Of a stretch of DNA of 64,000 nucleotides, positions 24,340 to 36,089 are shown one piece after another. Source of the DNA: Physella acuta (lineage: Eukaryota; Mollusca; Gastropoda; Physidae); assembly GCF_028476545.1 (NCBI RefSeq), contig NW_026731679.1, positions 248,001-312,000 on the forward strand, given 5' to 3'. A program made the position numbers and the translations under genes. Each line of letters opens with the position of its first letter. Position 1 is the stretch's first letter. Below the pieces are notes generated by a model that saw nothing but the letters and a program-made list of their open reading frames with translations, did not search any database and was not told where the DNA came from.

Positions 24340-25070
24340 TTTCTTTTGTTCTGTAACACTAGAGTTATTAAATTAATAGGATGTATTCACTTGATCAAAC
24401 AGTTAAAGCTGAAAGAGAAATATTTGATACTCTTTAATTATTTAAAATTAAAAATGTTAAGTTCTTGTAATATTAGTAATGACAGAAAATGTTACTGACA
24501 ACTAATGTTTCTTCTAATAAAAGTCTGAATGTGAAATATTTTTGTAGTCCTTGCAGGGAAACACAAACAATGATATTTTATAACAGCTACATTTGAAAAT
24601 TCTACATTGACAATTTACACTCTTCTTTAGTTATATTACTTACTATTACTCTATAATTCAATTATGTATTTGGCACATTTGTGATGAAACTTTTTTTAGG
24701 CTAGAATTTTTATAATTTTGATTTAGGCCTATAAATTATTAAAATTAATAGTTACCAATACTATCAATACTATACTCCTGATAGGCTACCTATTTTTAGA
24801 TTGCACTCGGCGTAAAAATATCAAGAGCACTGGGCGTTTTAATCAGTCACTGGATGTGAACTAACATAAATCCTCCCAATAATTACTAAAATTAATGAGT
24901 CACCTTCCATTCACATTACTAGCCAGCCGATTTTACGTACTTAAATGATGATAGATTACCTATAGATTTACTATAAATGTATAGACTCTTAGCAGTATTA
25001 ATCACCCTATAGTGGCCTATAGCCTACCCAAAAGTATATTACAATTACAAACTAATAACAAGTAATATTT

Positions 25071-26339
25071 GGTAAAACCTTAGTTTAACGTCTGAAATTA
25101 TCGGGTAATGTTTGTTGAGTTTCGGTAACTAGAGTTACGGTAAACCATGGTTTATTTGAACATTGAAATATATTTAAATATAAATAAAGTGAAAGTGGAT
25201 TGTAGCAAATTAATTTTTTAATGTTTTAATTTTTTTAAGTTTAATCGACAAAAGAAAACAAGAATAATAGTAGATTTAAATTGGTAGATCTAAAAAAGAA
25301 AAGAAATATATATTAATATAATAAATATAAATATTAAATAATGAAGCCAAATGTAATAATTTAACGTTTTTGGCTTGCAGCGGATTTGCTGCCATTAATT
25401 AATTAAATCTAGATCTAGCTAGCTGCTAGTAAATAAAAATCTAGATTATGAAAATAGTAAAAATGATTAAATGATTACAAAAATAGTAAAAGTGACTAGA
25501 AACGGTTCGTACCCTATTTTGAAAATGAAACAAGACCTTTGTAACCATGCCATTAATTGTAGTTATAGCTGAGAAACTTTTGTCTGCTATTAAAAACCAC
25601 CGGTATCCCACCCTCCCAAACACACACAACAAGAGACGGTGGAGGGGTCACTGTGAGGTCACAGTAGCCCAGTCTAATACGACATAATATCATGAACTAT
25701 ACCATAACTTTTAGTCCCCCTCCTCCCTCACCTAGCCAGGCAGCACCATCTACGTACTTGGGGTCACAGTGAGTTCATACACGTTTAGATATCAGTGATT
25801 ATTATCAGTGACCTTAGTTACTAGGAGGGGCGGGTTAGTCTAGCCCTAAACATTTTCACGGTCAGTCACGCAACAACAACAACAAAAAGACAGGTCTTAC
25901 ACTCACCCCCCCCTCCCCAATGACGTAGTAACTGAGAAATCGGGTTTCTTCTGAGATACCCAGCGAAAAACATCGTTCCACAGTGTAGACCCGTCAAGAC
26001 TATTTTTAGTCTGATGAAATTCACTTTTCTAAATTCAAGACTTTTTCCAGACTGTGTACAAATCCTGTTAAACAATGTTTAGTAGCAGAAATATTTAGCT
26101 GAAACACTTAAAAATAACTAGTTATTCAAAATGAGTAATAAAGTAGTATTTAACACGCAATCAAAATAAATCTATCCAAATTTTAAACGATCTGTATTAA
26201 AAATAAAAGATGACGCCAAATAAAGTATGGTTTACAGTACTTCCGGAACTGTGTGACAGAATTTGCCATTGTTTCACTGTTTTTTTTTTTACTGCTATAC
26301 CATTCCGGAATAATAACGACGCTAAACTAAGGTTTTACC
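25071..26339. mobile_element. terminal-inverted-repeat DNA element E
   Basis: The ends are inverted copies: ggtaaaaccttagtttaacg at the left and, reverse-complemented, ggtaaaaccttagtttagcg at the right, with weaker match continuing inward to about 45 bp. The element interrupts A2 relative to A1. A single end of the same family lies at the left edges of B1 (12618) and B2 (30013). The internal frames (25441-25632, 25866-26075) are unrecognised. The target duplication could not be defined and no superfamily is assigned. Confidence 0.75.
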
Positions 26340-26730
26340 TAATTAAATATTCTAACAAAATACTTCATGTGTCATGTAGTATTATTTAGTAGGCCTAGAT
26401 CTAGTAGTAGTCTAGTAAGTTTGTAAATAAATATAATAAATATTTTTTAAAATATTAAATAGCAGGCCTATCTAGTATCTAATGTGTATCTAGTAAAAAC
26501 TATCTAGATTTTCTAGATCTAGATCTAGTACTAGATTCTAGTAGTAGCCTACTAATACTAATAAAGTGAAGTAGTTAGAATCTAGATCTAGTAGTTAGTT
26601 AAGTAGTTAAGCAGAGATTGAGACTCATTTCTGGTCATTTCAGATTATGCAGAAAGATCAAACTTTTTTTTACAAACATTTTTACTTTATTATATCTAAA
26701 TCTAGATCTACTTTATACTAATTATACTTT

Positions 26731-27064
26731 ACGAGCCGGCCCGCGGCATAACATACGCCGCTATTTAGTTGTTTCTAATTTTCAATAATTCATAATTTGT
26801 GAATTCGACAGTACCAACGCTGACACTGAAAATATTTCTTTAAAACACTATAAGTAGCTCGTTAAGGACCATAACCCCCCCCCCCCCTTTCCTTCCCTCC
26901 CCCCTCCTCCCCCCCCCCCCCCCCTACGTTTAAAATCGTTGGCTCTGCTTGTAAACATTTAGAGTGAACACAGCTCACTAAAACCATGTAGGGGTGGGGA
27001 GGTAGGGAGAGCGTTTGCAGCTTGTTTTCTAACGGCTCGAAGAAGAGAATTATATATATAGATA
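26731..27064 (-). mobile_element. repeat family M, copy M3
   Basis: Inverted relative to M2: starts acgagccggcccgcggcata and ends at the TATATATA run. Contains long C-runs at 26874-26925 that complement the G-run of M2. Confidence 0.65.
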
Positions 27065-27790
27065 TATAGATACCAGGCTTTTCGATTCGTGAATTCTCGT
27101 TCTCGCGGTTTCGCAGGCCACCGTGTTTTGGGCGGACATAAAATATCGAATCATTTCTTTCTCATGAAGTACATGATACTTATAAATAAGGATCGTATCG
27201 TAATCGCATAGATTTGTATCGAAACTGCCCATGTATTTACGGGGCGAATATTTAACATTTTAATAATGCTAGCTTTAGGGGCCTACCTGATTTTTTTCTT
27301 TGTCTTTCACGAGGCCGACGAGGGAAAGTCACTCTTGTGCTTGAAGTCAAAATAAACTAAAGCAGGTGCGTGTATTATTGACTTTTTTATTTGTACATAA
27401 TACTAAAGCCTAACATCTTCACTACGATATAAAAATAGAATTATATAATAAATCAACAGTCGATCAAACCATTGCCCGTACAGACGACCATATTAAATCT
27501 CCAAGGACGCCATTTTATAATAATCTAAACGCCGATTCCGGAAAAGGTGAAAGGTGGGATGGGCTTTGACGGACTGATTGATTGAGTAATAATAATAAAA
27601 CACTTCCCCAGAGTAAAAAAAAAACGTTTTTCGAGCTTACATTTAAGTATTTAAAAACCGGATTATCAATGGAGTGTGACTCAGTGTAGTATATAAGTAG
27701 TGCAGTTAATGTGGTAGTAGTACTGACTTAGTGGGGTAAAATTATGCCGATGGCTGAGAAAGTTGGATGAGATCTCATAATAATAATATT

Positions 27791-29992
27791 AATCAATAAT
27801 AGAAGCGAGTCTCAGTAACTTGAAAGCGTCCTTGGTTGCTAACCCGAACATGGCTACGTCACCTTGGCCTACGATTGGGCAATTTTTTCTGCTTTGTTCA
27901 AGAGACCACCTTAACATTAAGTTTAAAAATAATTATCACGCGAAAAAATGGCGTTTTTTTCGCGTATTTTAAGCTATCTGAAGATGACAAAGCTATTTTT
28001 GGCAGAATTTTTTTTTTTTAATTGCTTCCGACCATGGAGGTCAAACGTAAACATGGGTATAGTTTGAGTTGTTAAAAAACTTTAAATAAAGGATTGTAAG
28101 GTGTCTAAATGGCACTGTTAGGTAGGGTATTATTAGATTGATCGTTTAGTGAAAAAAAATGCAATTATTATGTGCCGATTTTAAGAAATCGGCCTCCTAA
28201 AAAGGTCACTGAAAGCATGTAATTTTTTATTGTGACGTCATCGCTATTGTTACGGAAGCTGTACATCCCCTCGCTGCTTATATAATTGTTTTCTTTTCAC
28301 TTGACATTCTTTTTCAGCTTATTTTGCTAGCGTAATTAGACTAATTAAGCCTAATTATGGATATTTCACCTGGCTTTTGGATTATATTATGACTCTAAAA
28401 ACCCTGAAACCACAACGATCTGTTATTTTTTTTTTTTTTGGTCCCTGGAATTAGATCTAGATCTAGTAGTGAGCGTTGGTCTTTGTGTGCTTACTTAGGC
28501 TAATGACTTAGGCCTAATTATTTGTTTTCAAATTTGTTATAGCTTAATGAATTTGTCTTAATTCTTATTGGTTTCATAAATTTCAATTAGGCTAATTATA
28601 ATATTATTTTCACTGGTCTTCATTGATACATTTATTAGGCTTAATAATGTTAATATTATTACGATTTTAGAGGCCTGATAGATACATTAAATGATTTTAG
28701 TGTTGGGTCTAAGTTTACATTACTAATTAGTACTTAGTAAACCAAGTACGCATGGACTAGGACATGTGTGCTGTGCCCGCGCTGTGGCGGGCGATGCCTC
28801 TCTCGCTGACAAACCAGCGCGAGCGAGTCGTGTGTCACACTTGGTCTGTGTCGATGTTTGTAATGCATAGGCATAGGCCTAATTCTCGCTCTCGGGTAAT
28901 CAATTTTTATGCGCTGACATTTGAAAAATCAAATAGACACACATCTTAATTAAATACATTTAATGTGAACTTTATATTAATCTAGACCTACACTACTAAT
29001 TATAACTTGGGATAACAAAGTACTTGGACTAGATTTAGCGCATGCTCACACTGTGCTGTGGGTTTTCTCTCGCTGGTTGACGAAAGAACGCAGGTGGGCT
29101 GGCGATGTTTGTAATTTGCATATATCTTCGCTCACGTGCGATCATTTTAATGCGATTGGCCTCTTTTTATTTTATAGGCCTGATTAATTGTATTTGATAG
29201 GCTAACTTTTCTGGTTGACAAAACAACGAGAGCGAGATGTTCGCCACGCACACTGCCCGTGATGCTGTTTAGAATGCATTTCTCGCTAACTTTATCAATT
29301 TTAATGCTATTACAGATTTAAAAAAAAGTAAATCAAATACTTACAAATCTTAACAATATTTTAAACTGAGCATCGGCGAAACTTTGTGAATAACACACCT
29401 GTCCCAAGTCCAGTGAGAGAGGAGAGTTAGATTCATTTTACAATGACATCGCTAGAATTTTATAAATTGCCCTGATTAAGCATTGCTAAAGCACTTACAC
29501 TAGTTGATGAAACATGCATGGGATAGAATATCTTTCAAAATTTTAGATCTATTCTATATTCTTAAACATATTTAATTGACGCATATTTGTCGTCAAATTC
29601 ATTAATCTGGGTTTAGTTTTCCTTTTTAAACATCCTTCCATTAAAAAAAAAAGGAATCAAATATTTTTAAAAAAATATAGATCTAGATGTAATTCCATCT
29701 TGTGATTTTTACTCTGAGGAAGACATAGTCCATACGAATTCTGTTAAAATCAAATCAGCTGCAAGGTCCACCCTGCAGAGTTCTTCTCTTTAGGTAGGAA
29801 AATGGTTGTCGTGGATTTTTTGGCTTGCAATGCTGGGAGTGGCCAATTAGATCTAATAAAAATCAGTAATTAAGCTCCAAATGAGTTTATTATCAACAAA
29901 TTAAGTATTTGATTGATTAGAGATTGATCTCTAGTTTTCATTGGTAATGTTTAAATAGAAAAATAACGAAATTTAAAATTAGTATCTCTAAA
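27791..29992. repeat. spacer A2-B2 with diverged tandem repeats
   Basis: No gene recognised. A CRE site TGACGTCA lies at about 28231 and a TATA-like 'ttatataatt' about 50 bp further on. Between about 28740 and 29340 three related stretches repeat: each has a cytosine-rich 'tctcgctg', a 'gacaaa.cagcg/aacgag' segment, 'gatgtttgtaat.gcat', then 'tctcgc' and a 'ttttaatgc' tail (28780, 29060 and 29200). The copies are strongly diverged, so this is an old tandem duplication of unknown role. Confidence 0.45.
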
Positions 29993-31607
29993 TAATAGTC
30001 ATCATAACTCTTCTCGATAAAACCTTAGTTTAGCATCATAATTTCCAAAGTAGCTACTAGCTACTAATGTGCGATGGCGGTAACTAATGAATATTTCTTT
30101 CATTTGGCCATATTTATGACATATTTTACATAATATAACAAATCACAATCTATGACCAAACCAGCCAAAAATATCCTGGAATAAACTTTAAACTACCCCG
30201 TTCGAGACAACAATGAGTAAATACAAGCAGTGGCCATGTTTCAAAAACAATAATAGAGTAGTTTCCCGTGAAAAATTGTCTATTCACCTGTCTCTTGTGT
30301 TTATTTTGTTGTTTAATACGGTTATTTTGTTTTGTTTTAATATATGCATGTATAGTAATTTTTCTTTTTTTTTTCAATATAGTTGACATGAATGACTAAT
30401 AGACCTATTCATACTTAATAGTGTTGTGCATCCAAGACCACAACAATTGTTGTGAGGTCGAACTTTCTTGAATCTTTGGTATTCTTTAGGCTGACTCTCT
30501 GGAGTTGTGGCTTTCACTTTTGATTGGATAGATTCCGATAGATGTTTACATTTTGGTCAGTTGTTTATTATATTCATATTGTCTATCAGCTGGAAAAAAA
30601 AAATAGGTTCCTGAATAATTTTAGTTCCTTCAAATATTGTTACTGTTCTGTGGGAGGCTAGTTTTTAAAATAAACTTAGGGACTAGCAATATAAAATACA
30701 TAGAGAAGACAAGTGCTGGGCTAGGGCATCATCATGGCGGATGTAAACATCATGTGGTTTTAGTCATGTGTGTGCAACCTCTCCATTAGTTTGAACAAGA
30801 AAATTGTATACATTCCATAGTGTAGGTTCTTGCTAAGTAAATTTATAAAATCTAGATCTAGGTCAAATTTGGATGAAAAAGTTCATTTCTTTATATTCTT
30901 AAACTGGAAGAGGACACCATTGGTGTTGTGTTCATTCCGTAGTTTAAAATAGCTAAACCAGTTTAGTAGAGTAACAGTATCATCCCCTAGCCTTCCTTGC
31001 ACTACCTGTAAACAAATTAATAAATCCATATACACAAAACTTTTATGCATGCACATATATTAGTTCCCAGCCATACGAATGAAATAGCATTGAAAGTTTT
31101 TACAATTGTTGCAAGAAATTACAAGTCCTATTGTGTACAAATATTGTCACAAAACTACTAAAGTGCAAATTGGTGCCAAGCTGCCTAAAGAAATCAAGTG
31201 TTTCTTAAGCTGTTTATGACAGTTTAGAACTGTAATTAAAATTAATTTTAACACTTTTATTACATATTTGGATAAGATTAAGCACTTATTACTTACATTT
31301 AAAACTAACAAAAGCATATCAAGTTTTGATTTTTGTTATTAATATCTTAGTATTTCTATTTTTTACAATAATTTTAAGAAACTGGTAGCTTAAGATATTA
31401 ATCTGCAGTCATGATTGCTTTGCATTACTGGTTGTCTAATTTAAAATTTCATCTGACTGAGTAATCATTAGTAATCAGACTGATAAAAGTCTGGCATGTG
31501 TTACAAATTTTGCCATGTTATTAGTAATGAGTTGTTTTGATTATTTAATCACCAGTTTAACATTTACATTTTTTAATCATCAGTTCATATCTAAGAAGCT
31601 GTCTAGC

Positions 31608-33242
31608 ATGGAGGTGGAAACAGATGTGTTAGCTGCAGTTTCATCTACTGTAGATATACAGTCAAATGAATTGACAGAGTTTTCATCTTCTGAAGATTTG
31701 AAACCAGATCTATCGGCCATATTTTCATCTTCTGCTGGCATCAAAACAGAATTATTGACATTTATTAATTTCCAGGATATAAAACCTAACATGTCATTTA
31801 AAACTTCTCAAGATGTTAAACCTGATATTAATTCAGAATTTTCTTCTTCTAATGACATAAAAATAAAACCAGAATTATCATTTTTTAATGTTCAGGATAT
31901 AAAACCTAACATGTCATTTAAAACTTATCAAGATGTTAAACCTGATAATACATTTTCAATTGAAAATATTAATAAGAAACCTGCTGCATCAGCAGAATTT
32001 TCAACATCTGAAAGTTTAAAACCAGAATTATCAACTAATCAAAATTTAAAACAAGATTTCACAACAGAATTTTTATTTTTTGAGGATAAACAAGAAAATG
32101 GACTTGAAGAAAATCTACAATTGTCTAGGGACAATGGAAATGAAATTGTTTATTATCATCAAACATTTTCTCAAAGTTCTGAAAGTAATATGCATAAAAA
32201 TGTTCATTCCGAAGATAAGCCATATAAAAGGTTTTCTCAAAGTTCTAACTTAAATCAAAATAAAAAGTCATATGATTGTGATGTTTGTCATAAAGTCTTT
32301 GCAGATAAGAATGGTCTATTGCGTCATAAAATTGTTCATTCTGAATATGAATGTAATATTTGTCATTCAGGAGATAAACCCCATGAATGTGATGTATGTC
32401 ATAAAAGGTTTTCTAGAAATTATGTTTTAAAAGAGCATAAAAATGTTCATTCTGGAGATAAGCCATATGAATGTGATGTTTGTCATAAAAGGTTTACTCG
32501 AAGTTCTAACTTAGGTGACCATAAAAAGATTCATTCAGGAGAAAGGCCACATGAATGTGATGTTTGTCATAAAAGGTTTTCTAGAAGTTCTACTTTAAGA
32601 GAACATAAAATGGTTCATTCAGGAGATAATCCCCATGAATGTGATGTTTGTCATAAAAGGTTTTCTCGTGGTTTTTATTTAAGAGAACATAAAGTGGTTC
32701 ATTCAGGAGAAAGGCCACATGAATGTGATGTTTGTCATATAAAGTTTACTCAAAGTTCTAATTTAAGAACACATAAAAAGATTCATTCTGGAGATAAACC
32801 ACATGAATGTGATGTATGTCATAAAAGGTTTTCTAGAAATTGTGATTTAAAATTGCATAAAAATGTTCATTCTGGAGATAAGCCATATGAATGTGATGTT
32901 TGTCATAAAAGGTTTACTCGAAGTTCTAACTTAGGTAAACATAAAACGATTCATTCAGGAGAAAGGCCACATGAATGTGGTGTTTGTCATAAAATCTTTG
33001 TGGAGGAGAAAGTTCTATTACAACATAAAATTATTCATTCAGGAGATAAACCCCATGAATGTGATGTTTGTCATAAAAGGTTTTCTAGAAATTCTGTTTT
33101 AAAAATACATAAAAATGTTCATTCAGGAGATAAGCCATATGAATGTGATGTTTGTCATCACAAGTTTTCTCAAAGGTCTAACTTATGTACACACAAAATT
33201 ATTCATTCTGCAGATAAACCACATGAATGTGATGTGTCATAA
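31608..33242 (+). CDS. C2H2 zinc-finger protein B2, 11 fingers
   Basis: A 544-residue frame from the ATG at 31608 (MEVETDVLAAVSS). The frame is open further upstream to 31515, but the start aligning with B1 is preferred. The N-terminal region of about 195 residues is nearly identical to B1, with the same QDIKPNMSFKT repeats and IKTE, IKPE and LKPE SUMO-like sites. The array differs: a broken first unit (SEDKPYKRFSQSS), then 11 full fingers with specificity residues such as RSSNLGDH, RGFYLREH, VEEKVLLQH and RNSVLKIH. The frame ends at HECDVS because the expected 'gatgtttgtcat' has lost two bases near 33235, so the protein is shorter than the ancestral array. Probably a nuclear DNA-binding protein, still plausible as functional. 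Confidence 0.8.
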   Translation: MEVETDVLAAVSSTVDIQSNELTEFSSSEDLKPDLSAIFSSSAGIKTELLTFINFQDIKPNMSFKTSQDVKPDINSEFSSSNDIKIKPELSFFNVQDIKPNMSFKTYQDVKPDNTFSIENINKKPAASAEFSTSESLKPELSTNQNLKQDFTTEFLFFEDKQENGLEENLQLSRDNGNEIVYYHQTFSQSSESNMHKNVHSEDKPYKRFSQSSNLNQNKKSYDCDVCHKVFADKNGLLRHKIVHSEYECNICHSGDKPHECDVCHKRFSRNYVLKEHKNVHSGDKPYECDVCHKRFTRSSNLGDHKKIHSGERPHECDVCHKRFSRSSTLREHKMVHSGDNPHECDVCHKRFSRGFYLREHKVVHSGERPHECDVCHIKFTQSSNLRTHKKIHSGDKPHECDVCHKRFSRNCDLKLHKNVHSGDKPYECDVCHKRFTRSSNLGKHKTIHSGERPHECGVCHKIFVEEKVLLQHKIIHSGDKPHECDVCHKRFSRNSVLKIHKNVHSGDKPYECDVCHHKFSQRSNLCTHKIIHSADKPHECDVS

Positions 33243-34020
33243 AAGGTTTTCTAGAAATTCTCATTTAAAAAAACAAAAAAATGTTCATTCTGGAGAAAAG
33301 GTGTATAATTGTGATGTTTGACATAAAATCTTTGCAAATAAGAATAATCTATTACAGGATTAAAAAGTTCATTCATTAGAAAGGTCACATTAATGTGATG
33401 TTTGTCATAAAAAATATGTGGATATGAAGGATCTCTTACGACATAAAATTGTTCATTCTGGAGATAAGCCATATGAATGTGATGTTTGTCTGAAAAGATT
33501 TTAAAATAGTTCTCATTTAAGAACACATAAAAAGGTTAATTCAGGAGATTAACCACATGAATGTGATGCTTAATATAATGTTTTCTCAATATTCTAATTT
33601 AAGAACACAAAAAAAGATTCATTCAGATGAAAGGCCACATATGGATGTCATGTTTGTCCTATAAAGTTTGCTTGTAAGTGTGATTTATTAAGACAATTTT
33701 GTTCATTTGGGAAAAAAAAGCCATATGAATTTGATGTTAATCCTAAATGATTTACTCAGAATAGTTTAACTACACATAAAAAACTTTTTTTAGCCATAAA
33801 TGGTTTTTTCAACGTTCTCAATTAAGTGCACATGAAAAAGTTTATTTATGAGACAAGCTATATGAAAGTGGTATATGTCATTAAAGGTTTTCTAGAAGTT
33901 GTAGTCTAAATGATGTTTTACACAAACGATTTTCTCAAATTTAAATACTCTAAAAAAATTCATTCTATATGTAAGACAGAGGAATGTGATCTTGGTAAGG
34001 AAATGTTTTCTTTTAAATTT
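33243..34020 (+). pseudogene. decayed finger array downstream of B2
   Basis: Finger units continue after the B2 stop in changing frames (CHKRFSRNSHL, HKIFANKNNLL, DLLRHKIVHSGDKPYECDV, then CPIKFACKCDLL) with stops in several. They correspond unit by unit to the remnants after B1 and in B3. Confidence 0.75.
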
Positions 34021-34887
34021 ACTTTATATAGAAATTCATCATGACTTAAAACCAATTTAAAATCATTTTTAACATAAACAATTAATATCTATAGCAAATT
34101 ATTATTATTAAATTTCTTATAATTTTTCTGTGCACATAACTTCTAATAGTGGGCCATAGTTAATAAATATTTATATTATAAAAAGGTTCTTTTGTCAAAG
34201 AGTATACCTCGTCAATTATTATTCATAGTCTAAAAAGAAATTGTATTCTGACTGTAAAAGGAAATAGCATCCTATTGTCAGCTGCATGTGTACATTTTTT
34301 CTTTAAGTATCCTACTTCTTTTTGTGTTATTTGTAAATATGTATGATAGGAGAAGTAAGCTATCACTTTAGGGACCCAGGATTTTATTTTTATACCAGCA
34401 TGGTCTTGTTCAGGCCGCACAGTTAATTTGCCTGTTTCAAATTTTATAAAATTGACAATGCACATTCATTGGGACAAGGGAGTTTACCAATTCTGATCAA
34501 ACCAATTGCACATTAACAATAACAGAAGCTAACTAAAATAAAACATGCTGTTCAAGTTCAATGTATTATTTACATTTACTAGATGTTTACAATATAAGTA
34601 CTGTAACACAATTCTCATTCATAACTTTACACATTTACACTACTCACAAACAGCTCAGTCAGACATACAGCAACGTGACAGAATATCAGGTTAACAGTTA
34701 ATACGACCTCCATTAGACAAGTACAATGACATCAGACCGGCAGTCACAGTGGCATCTAGCCAACAGGTACAGTGACATCAAAACTTCTGAGCAGACAAAA
34801 TATTTGTTTAAAAACTTTTTCATCTTTTGCTAAATATCTTTAATCATTATATTGAGAGGTATGAAATTTCAAGTCATATGATTAAAT

Positions 34888-35087
34888 CAGAGTTTCTTCC
34901 AGGACCCCCCCCCCCCCCCCCGCCGAAAAATAACGAAATGAAATTTATATAGAAAATATATACTTTCAACAGTATCCATCCTCCCGAAGAAAGTTTACCG
35001 CCCCCCTCCTCCCCCCCCCCCCCCCGGAAATTTCAAGTGACCCCTCCCCCCCCCCCCCCCCCAGAAAAAAGTCTGGAAGAAACACTG
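34888..35087. mobile_element. hAT-type MITE in B2
   Basis: Ends cagagtttcttccag and (reverse-complemented) cagtgtttcttccag, 200 bp long, mostly C-runs. The B1 equivalent (about 19195) lacks it. The 8-bp flanks gattaaat and gaacaaac both resemble the empty-site sequence gaccaaac, fitting an old 8-bp hAT target duplication. Confidence 0.7.
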
Positions 35088-35734
35088 GAACAAACTCTAC
35101 AGGCTGCAATGTATATATCAAACAGACCGGATGTAAAAACTTCCTCTCCCTCCCCACTATTTACATGTCTTATGGAACTAACCCCAAGTTTCATGTTGCT
35201 CCAACCATTGCTAAGGCTTATGGTCACTTCCTTACTTTTGCTAAATGTTTTATTTTATTAAATTAAATGCATTTGTAACATGTTATATGTAGATTTTATC
35301 TTTCTTCACACCTTCTCAATATGAACTTTATGCCAAATCTCAGATTCCTCTCTGCATGCTATTTGATTTAAAAGAGTATAAAATAATTTTCTTCACATAT
35401 TCATTTAGTAAGCTATACAATTTAAAGATTAACCACACACTTCAATGTCATAAAGTAACTTTTTTTTTTTTACAAAAACAGGATAAAATAATAAATTTGA
35501 AGAAAAGAAAGACTTAAGCTGCAATTGTTACATTTTGGTATCTTCGTTTCAACATAATGTAATTTTTGGCTAGTTGTCATTTAATTTTGTATTCCTTACT
35601 ATTAAAAAAATAGCCTTGTAATGTAAATTCTAATGTAGCGAATCATTAGACATTGTAACGTGAAAATTTAAAGAAATAAAATGGCTAAAGTGTGTGTCAA
35701 ATTTTATTATTATTGTCTTTCTATTTCTAACAAC

Positions 35735-35850
35735 ACTTTCTGTATGTAAATTCCAAGGAGGCCAATCTGTTTTGAATGCTGGGGTGTATTTTACTCTCTT
35801 GTGATGCTCCAAACCCTGTACCTGCAAGTTAGGTAAGGTCAGTGTCAGAT
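35735..35850 (-). other. possible exon-like conserved segment
   Basis: On the minus strand 'acctaacttgcag' looks like a splice acceptor, followed by an open frame VQGLEHHKRVKYTPAF then KTDWPPWNL. The inverted B3 copy (about 55480-55580) keeps the acceptor and VQALEHHKRVKYTPAF but diverges after it. The peptide looks protein-like but I do not recognise it; amino-acid changes between the copies do not suggest strong constraint. Confidence 0.25.
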
Positions 35851-35970
35851 AACTTTTGCTTGTAACGACTCCAGTTACAAAGGAAATATTTGACATTTTA
35901 AACACTTGTTTTACTATTTTTATCAATTACAAGTTAAACAAAATTTATAAAAATGATTGATTTATGGATG

Positions 35971-36078
35971 TTTTGCAGAAGTGAGTCGTTTTCTCAAAAA
36001 ATATGGTTTTGCAGAAGTGAGTCGTTTTCTCAAAAAATATGGTTTTGCAGAAGTGAGTCGTTTTCTCAAAAAATATGG
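35971..36078. repeat. three 36-bp tandem units
   Basis: Unit 'ttttgcagaagtgagtcg' plus 'ttttctcaaaaaatatgg', three identical copies at 35971, 36007 and 36043. A single diverged copy stands at about 42838, so the triplication happened on this copy only and recently. Confidence 0.95.
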
Positions 36079-36089
36079 TTTTGCCATAA

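Larger units (their letters stand above)
21781..27790. repeat. segmental duplication block A, copy A2
   Basis: Starts 'caagtgtaacagtcatcat' matching A1 at 5581. It carries gene A2 and then the A1-like distal part ending 'gagaaagttggatgagatctcat' near 27780. Compared with A1 it lacks repeat M1, and has an insertion of about 0.74 kb with a LINE inside it (22396-23140), element E (25071-26339) and M3 (26731-27064). It is the most diverged of the three A copies. Confidence 0.8.
29993..35850. repeat. segmental duplication block B, copy B2
   Basis: Same orientation and order as B1 (12590-19520). It lacks the piggyBac-like insertion of B1, carries its own hAT MITE at 34888, and extends beyond B1 to about 35850, where it still matches the inverted B3 copy. 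Confidence 0.85.
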
